A stretch of DNA of 64,000 nucleotides from an uncultured Pseudothermotoga sp. (lineage in GTDB: Bacteria > Thermotogota > Thermotogae > Thermotogales > DSM-5069). A model generated the notes under the pieces. That model searched no databases. It saw only the letters and a program-made list of their open reading frames with translations, and was not told where the DNA came from. Both the position numbers and the translations under genes were made by a program. Of the stretch, positions 59,568 through 64,000 are shown piece by piece; the stretch's first letter is position 1; each line of letters opens with the position of its first letter. The stretch lies in the NCBI GenBank assembly GCA_937995655.1, contig CALKJI010000004.1, positions 62,001 to 126,000 on the forward strand, in the 5' to 3' direction.

Positions 59568-60628
59568 TGCCAAAGTTCAAAGCTCCCGGTAGGGTGAACA
59601 TCATTGGAGAGCACACAGATTACAACGATGGTTTTGTTCTACCTTTTGCAATTGACAGATATGTTGAAGTCGATATCAAGCCGAGCAATAGATATGTATT
59701 CACGTCACAAGTGATGAATGAGACAGTTTCAGTTAAAAAGTTTCAAAAACTTGGTAAATGGACAGATTATATCATGGGAGTGATCTGGGTTATTGAACAA
59801 CGAGGATACAAGACAGAGCCAGTTGAAGTTATCGTCTCTTCAAACCTTCCTATCGGAGCTGGTCTTTCAAGTTCTGCTGCCTTAGAAATAGCAACGGCTT
59901 ATGGTATTAATGAGATCTTCAATCTGAAGATGGATGAGATGCAACTTGTTGAGGTAGGAGTGAAGGCAGAAAGAGAGTTTGTTGGTGTTAGGTGTGGAGT
60001 GATGGATCAGTTCACGGCAGTTTTTGCAAAGAAGGATTACGCGATCTTTCTTGATACTTCAAATCTAAAATATGAGTATGTGCCATTGAATTTGGCTGAT
60101 CTTGAGTTTGCTTTGATAGATTCAAATACAAAACATGAATTGTCTTCATCTGAATACAACAAAAGACGAGAAGAGTGTGAGAAAGTTTTGAAGATGCTGA
60201 ACAAGAAATCTTTTCGAGAAATAAATTACGATGATCTTTCAATACTTGATCCGCTGTTGAGAAAAAGGGCACGGCACGTCCTCGATGAAAATAAACGTGT
60301 TTTGCTCGCGGTGAGGGCTCTGAAAAACTCAGAGAGTTTCTTGCTTGGAAATATCTTATACGAATCGCATGTGAGCCTGAGAGATCTTTACGAAGTTTCC
60401 TGTGATGAGACAGACTTCATAGTTGGTTATGTCAAGGGAGAGATTGGAATACTTGGAGCCAGGATGGTTGGAGGCGGTTTTGGTGGCAGTGTCCTTGTAC
60501 TGGCCAGAGCAGGTCATATCGATAAAGTCTTTATGGAATTGGAAAAGAGCTACTTCAAGATGTTTGGTAAGAAGCCATCATTGATCAAAATAAAAAGCAG
60601 TGATGGAGCGAACATGGTGATGGAATGA
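59567..60628 (+). CDS. galK: Galactokinase
   Basis: A GHMP kinase making galactose 1-phosphate. The 353 residues have the galactokinase signature GRVNIIGEHTDYNDGFVLP (about 8-26), the ATP loop PIGAGLSSSAALE (about 95-107), and motif 3, GARMVGGGFGGSVLVLA near residue 303. GVRCGVMDQFTAVFAK includes the catalytic Asp. It shares its start with the galT stop and its end overlaps the GntR gene by 4 bases. Together with galT it would channel galactose from galactan or raffinose-type sugars to glycolysis; galE is not in the window. Confidence 0.96.
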   Translation: MPKFKAPGRVNIIGEHTDYNDGFVLPFAIDRYVEVDIKPSNRYVFTSQVMNETVSVKKFQKLGKWTDYIMGVIWVIEQRGYKTEPVEVIVSSNLPIGAGLSSSAALEIATAYGINEIFNLKMDEMQLVEVGVKAEREFVGVRCGVMDQFTAVFAKKDYAIFLDTSNLKYEYVPLNLADLEFALIDSNTKHELSSSEYNKRREECEKVLKMLNKKSFREINYDDLSILDPLLRKRARHVLDENKRVLLAVRALKNSESFLLGNILYESHVSLRDLYEVSCDETDFIVGYVKGEIGILGARMVGGGFGGSVLVLARAGHIDKVFMELEKSYFKMFGKKPSLIKIKSSDGANMVME

Positions 60629-61281
60629 AAAGGACGTCTTCTGAATGGCTAAAGAACGAGATAATAAGATACATAGTTAGAATGGGAATGAGACCATCGG
60701 AAAAACTCCCTTCAGAACGCGAACTTGCACAGACTTTTCAAGTGAGTAGGACCACCGTTCGCGAGGCAATCAAGAGGCTTGAGGAAAAAGGTGTAGTAAA
60801 AGTGGAGGCACCTAAAGGAATTTTTGTGGCAAGTGACCTAGACGAACTTTCCTTTGAGGCCACATTCTCGGTTAGATTTTGTCCAACAAGAGAGTTCATA
60901 ATAGATTTGCTCAAAGTCAGGGGAGCGATGGAAGAACTTGCTGTTGAATTGACTGTTCAGAATTCGTCAGAAGATGATCTTCTCAAAGCGATCGGTGAGC
61001 TGAAGGTTCTCGACCTTGTTGATCCTGATCAAGACATGGAGTTTCACAAAAGATTCTTTGAAATGTCTGGTAATACTATGTTGATTAGTTTTTTTGAAGC
61101 TTTTCACGATCTTTTAAGTGCGATCTGGCACCCACCCTTTTTTGAAAGAACCTTTGGTAGGGCAAGTTTGCCCTACCATACGGAGTTGCTGGATGCTATT
61201 GCACAAAAGGATATATCAAAGGCAAAGTTGATGGTCCGCACGATTATCGAAACAGATATCAAAGTTTTACTTTCCTCATAG
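60625..61281 (+). CDS. GntR-family regulator, FadR subfamily
   Basis: A 218-residue one-component regulator. Winged helix at about 5-70, with LPSERELAQTFQVSRTTVREAIKRLEEKG matching the GntR consensus closely. The C-terminal FCD domain (about 80-210) has Asp/His residues typical of metal-assisted ligand binding: VRGAMEELAVEL, DPDQDMEFHKRFFEMSGN and LPYHTELLDAI. It is the last gene of the galactose operon (ATGA overlap with galK), so it probably responds to a galactose-pathway intermediate or to a sugar acid, which FadR-type proteins often bind. It converges with the PLP enzyme gene, overlapping it by 23 bases. Confidence 0.85.
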   Translation: MKRTSSEWLKNEIIRYIVRMGMRPSEKLPSERELAQTFQVSRTTVREAIKRLEEKGVVKVEAPKGIFVASDLDELSFEATFSVRFCPTREFIIDLLKVRGAMEELAVELTVQNSSEDDLLKAIGELKVLDLVDPDQDMEFHKRFFEMSGNTMLISFFEAFHDLLSAIWHPPFFERTFGRASLPYHTELLDAIAQKDISKAKLMVRTIIETDIKVLLSS

Positions 61282-62419
61282 CTTCGAAGGCTTTTTGTAG
61301 GTCATCGATCAACAGATCAGGATCTTCCAAACCAATATGAAGTCGTACTATCTTGTTCTTTTCGGTTAAGCCATCTCTGTTTGTAACTGCATAAGGTATA
61401 ATGAGGCTCTCGTATCCTCCCCAACTAACCGCTCTTCTGAATATTCTAAGTGTGTTTGTGAAAGTGATGATTTGATCCAAATTTTTCACTTTCAGTTTCA
61501 CACTGAACAGGCCGCTACCACCTCTCATTTGTTTCTTAGCAAGCTCATATTGTGGATGTTTGGGATAAAATGGGTAGAATATCTCTTCGATTTCGGGAAC
61601 TGTTTTCAGATATTCTATTATTTTCAAAGTATTTTCCATGTGCTTGGGCATTCTGATGTGGATCGTTCTAAGACCGCGCAAGAGTAACCAAGACTCAAAT
61701 GGTCCAATAGTTGCACCAATGTTCATAAATTCTGTATTGAATATATGTCTTATGTCTTCTCTTTTACCAACTACTACACCAGCCACTACATCGCTGTGAC
61801 CTCCAATGTATTTGCTGGCAGAATGAACAACCAGGTCTATCCCTAAATCAATGGGGTTTTGAAACAATGGGGTCGCCCAGGTATTGTCTATTATTGTTTT
61901 TATATTGTTTTCTCTTGCAAATCTTGCAATGGGTGAAAGCTCTTGCAGAGCAAATGTGAACGTAGTAGGGCTTTCGAGAAAGAATAGTTTTGTATTGGTC
62001 CTTGTGTTTTCAATGAAGTCTTTTGGATCAGTACCCTCTACAAATGTCACTTCGATACCAAATCTCTTGAGATATTGGGAAAAGAGTTTGCTTGTCCACC
62101 CATAGGCGTCTTTGACACAGACCACATGATCCCCACTTTTCAAAAATGCCATTGTTGCCGCACTAACGGCTGCTATTCCAGAAGCAAAGAGTTTTGCATC
62201 TTCTGCCTTTTCTAACGCCGCGATCTTTTTCTCTACCACTTCTGCCGTCGGGTTCTTACCTCTACTGTACAAATGTGCCTCAAATTCATTCAGTAGTGAA
62301 TTTTGGAATTCCTCAAAATTCTTGAAGGAAAATATGGAGGTTTCGTATATAGGAACACTCACAGGATCATAAGAAAAACCTTTTTCTGCATAATTGTGAA
62401 GAATCTCGGTGATATCCAT
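61259..62419 (-). CDS. Cys/Met metabolism PLP enzyme (cystathionine gamma-synthase/lyase family)
   Basis: A 386-residue fold-type I PLP enzyme. The PLP Lys is in VVHSASKYIGGHSDVVAG; other family motifs are YSRGKNPTAEVVEKKIAALE, ASGIAAVSAATMAFLKSGD, and the late RLHIGLEDPDLLIDDL. Family members include cystathionine synthases and lyases, methionine gamma-lyase and O-acetylhomoserine sulfhydrylase, and the sequence by eye does not decide between them. Its setting is odd: it follows two CUT1 sugar permeases (15-base gap) instead of sulfur genes. The window's methionine operon uses a different route to homocysteine, so this enzyme is probably degradative or acts on another amino acid. Start ATG 62419 with GGGGAGG upstream. 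Confidence 0.85.
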   Translation of the reverse strand: MDITEILHNYAEKGFSYDPVSVPIYETSIFSFKNFEEFQNSLLNEFEAHLYSRGKNPTAEVVEKKIAALEKAEDAKLFASGIAAVSAATMAFLKSGDHVVCVKDAYGWTSKLFSQYLKRFGIEVTFVEGTDPKDFIENTRTNTKLFFLESPTTFTFALQELSPIARFARENNIKTIIDNTWATPLFQNPIDLGIDLVVHSASKYIGGHSDVVAGVVVGKREDIRHIFNTEFMNIGATIGPFESWLLLRGLRTIHIRMPKHMENTLKIIEYLKTVPEIEEIFYPFYPKHPQYELAKKQMRGGSGLFSVKLKVKNLDQIITFTNTLRIFRRAVSWGGYESLIIPYAVTNRDGLTEKNKIVRLHIGLEDPDLLIDDLQKAFEAMRKVKL

Positions 62420-62434
62420 GGTACTTTCCTCCCC

Positions 62435-63259
62435 TCACTCTTTCACGGCACCTTGCGTTAGCCCTTGAACGATATACTTTTGAGCGAATGCAAAAATCAG
62501 CATAGCCGGTAGAAGAGCTATCATCACACCTGCTGCCATCGCACCCCAGTCTATATCAGCCTTACCCACGAACGAGTTCAGCCCGACTGGGATTGTCTTC
62601 TTAGACTCGCTGTTCAGGAGCATGATAGCAAGAAACAGTTCATTCCAGCAGTTTACAAAGGCAAAACAAAAGGTTGCTGCGAGACCTGGCGCAGTCACTG
62701 GAAAGACTACCTTGAAGAGCATCTGTAGCTTTTTGCAACCATCTATCAAAGCGGCTTCCTCGATACTCTCAGGTATCCTTTCGAAAAATCCTTTCATCAT
62801 GATCGAAGAAAAAGGTACCATTATGCCTGTGTAAAGAAAGATAAGAACAAACAGACTGTCTGTGAAACCTACTGGGGCAAACATGACATATATGGATGAC
62901 ATCAAGATAAAACCAGGGATTATCTGAGTCATAAAAAGGAGGAAGAACAAAACCTTGTTCGCCGAGAATTGTTTTCTTGCTAGTACGTATCCACTGAAGG
63001 ATGCAACGATCAAGGCAGCCAAGGAAGAAAATAACGAAACAAATATGCTGTTCGATGTGTACCTTGTGAAGTTCAAAGATCTTAAAAGATACCTATAGTT
63101 TTCAAAGGTTATCTCTTTTGGCCAATAAGTAATTGGATAGGTATACATCTCTGTTTGTCCTTTTAGCGATGTAACTAAGGTCCAGTAAAGTGGAAAAAGT
63201 GCACACATCAGAAATGCACCTAAAGCCAGGACTCTAATAATGAGTAAGAGTCTTTTCAT
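62435..63259 (-). CDS. CUT1 ABC transporter permease (MalG type), right-edge system
   Basis: A 274-residue permease with six helices. The first helix is followed by YWTLVTSLKGQTEMYTYP, and the EAA loop is ESIEEAALIDGCKKLQMLFKVVFPVTAPGL (about 165-194). It overlaps the end of its MalF partner, so the two are coupled. ATG 63259 is preferred over TTG 63262; the GAGGGTGG site serves both. No ATPase is visible, as in the other two CUT1 sets of this window. Confidence 0.9.
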   Translation of the reverse strand: MKRLLLIIRVLALGAFLMCALFPLYWTLVTSLKGQTEMYTYPITYWPKEITFENYRYLLRSLNFTRYTSNSIFVSLFSSLAALIVASFSGYVLARKQFSANKVLFFLLFMTQIIPGFILMSSIYVMFAPVGFTDSLFVLIFLYTGIMVPFSSIMMKGFFERIPESIEEAALIDGCKKLQMLFKVVFPVTAPGLAATFCFAFVNCWNELFLAIMLLNSESKKTIPVGLNSFVGKADIDWGAMAAGVMIALLPAMLIFAFAQKYIVQGLTQGAVKE

Positions 63260-64000
63260 CAAAAACCACCCTCGGTTTTGCTGAATCTCAGATAGAAATA
63301 GGCGTAAGTTACAAGGATTAGCATAATAACAACACCGATCGCAGAAGCCACTCCATAGTTGTACTCGTTATATACTTTGCTTATTAGCAGTGTGGAAAGT
63401 ATATGTGAACTTCCAGCAGGACCACCGTTGGTCATGGAGAAAATAATATCTGGAAAATTTACAATCCAGATGAATCTTATAAGTGTTGTGTTTATTATTA
63501 CAGGTTTTACATAGGGAATGGTTATTCTTACAAATTGCTTGAATGCATTGGCTCCATCTATTCTTGCTGCTTCATACAGTTCTTGTGGCACAGACTGAAG
63601 AGCAGCAAGGAGCATGATGGCAAAGAAAGGTATGCCATACCATATATTTGCAACTATCGCTGAATACAATGCATAATGGGGATCTGAAAGGAAGGCTATT
63701 TTTTCTTTTATAATACCAATTTTCAAAAGCAAATCGTTTATAACACCTGCGGAACCGTGAAACATCCAACGCCATTGAAGACCTATCACGAAACCTGAAA
63801 CAGCCCATGGGTAGAAGACGAGTGCCGTATAAATACCTCTACCCTTGAAGGGTTTTCTAAGCAGTAAAGCCAAGGAGAAACCAAGTACAAACTGCAAGGA
63901 CAAAGAAACTAAGACCCATTTTGCAGTGTTCTTAAGAGCTTGAACAAAGATTGGATCGCAAAAAGCATCTGCGAAATTCTTAAAACCAATGAATTTTTTT
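63259..64000 (-). CDS. CUT1 ABC transporter permease (MalF type), truncated by the right edge
   Basis: The frame is open to the window end: upstream of the internal TTG at 63903 it reads IGFKNFADAFCDPIFVQALKNT, the normal MalF-type segment before helix 2, so the true start lies beyond 64000. About 247 residues are present. The EAA loop is ELYEAARIDGANAFKQFVRITIPYVKPV. A binding-protein gene would be expected further right. Features of the transported compound are not visible; the following PLP enzyme hints at an amino-acid-containing or sulfur substrate, but that is a guess. Confidence 0.88.
   Translation of the reverse strand, partial: KKFIGFKNFADAFCDPIFVQALKNTAKWVLVSLSLQFVLGFSLALLLRKPFKGRGIYTALVFYPWAVSGFVIGLQWRWMFHGSAGVINDLLLKIGIIKEKIAFLSDPHYALYSAIVANIWYGIPFFAIMLLAALQSVPQELYEAARIDGANAFKQFVRITIPYVKPVIINTTLIRFIWIVNFPDIIFSMTNGGPAGSSHILSTLLISKVYNEYNYGVASAIGVVIMLILVTYAYFYLRFSKTEGGF

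Overview
This 64 kb window is chromosomal DNA of a Thermotogae bacterium, most likely a Pseudothermotoga or Thermotoga relative. Reasons, from sequence and recall: modest G+C, many TTG/GTG starts, a minC / three-M42-peptidase / SPOR / ComEA / Skp / LptB / TM1055-like run that matches my memory of the T. maritima TM1047-TM1055 region, a glpA-like / FAD oxidoreductase / DUF1667 / glpP / glpK block resembling TM1430-TM1434, and a GH53 + LacZ pair of T. maritima type. No rRNA, tRNA, CRISPR array, insertion sequence or prophage was seen.

Layout. 0-2.1 kb: 5' part of an alkaline-phosphatase-superfamily gene (minus, cut by the left edge), rubredoxin, BioY and a queuosine-precursor transporter. 2.3-11.3 kb: a structured leader with an intrinsic terminator, then a plus-strand methionine operon (MetH reactivation domain, MetH, aspartate kinase, DUF39-ferredoxin homocysteine synthesis protein, UPF0280, MetF, aspartate-semialdehyde dehydrogenase, and a small membrane protein). 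Together these can carry aspartate plus sulfide to methionine without homoserine. 11.3-13.8 kb (minus): FliJ, Mini-III, SpoU methylase and an alpha/beta hydrolase with a Cys elbow. 13.85-21.9 kb (plus): MinC, three M42 peptidases, SPOR, ComEA, Skp, LptB, LOG-like protein, GluRS. 21.9-29.5 kb: FGGY kinase, a broken two-repeat gene, LacZ and GH53 galactanase. 29.5-37.9 kb: RND pump, Asp/Glu racemase, PqaA-like hydrolase, secreted proteins, polysaccharide deacetylase, Bax-like glucosaminidase and a type IV pilin.

37.9-47.6 kb (minus) is one long sugar-uptake operon: two complete CUT1 binding-protein/permease sets without ATPases around an internal ROK regulator, then an amidohydrolase and an ArgH-like lyase. 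A palindrome at its promoter is a good operator candidate. 48.0-55.7 kb is PanD and the glycerol / glycerol-3-phosphate region. 56.0-61.3 kb is a galactose operon (MBL protein, secreted protein, a shrunken GH36 homologue, GalT, GalK, GntR regulator). The right edge holds a PLP enzyme and two CUT1 permeases, the last one cut off.

The most notable observation is in the glycerol region. The two operons flanking glpP/glpK (48.5 kb plus strand, 55.6 kb minus strand) each begin with the same RNA architecture: a 7-nt segment, an 18-nt spacer with a shared GGAGA(G/A)AG core, its 7-nt complement, and a third segment identical to the first followed by a U-run. Segment 1:2 is an antiterminator and 2:3 a terminator. 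The stems differ between the two copies by compensatory changes while the loop core is kept. This is what a target of the adjacent GlpP antiterminator should look like.
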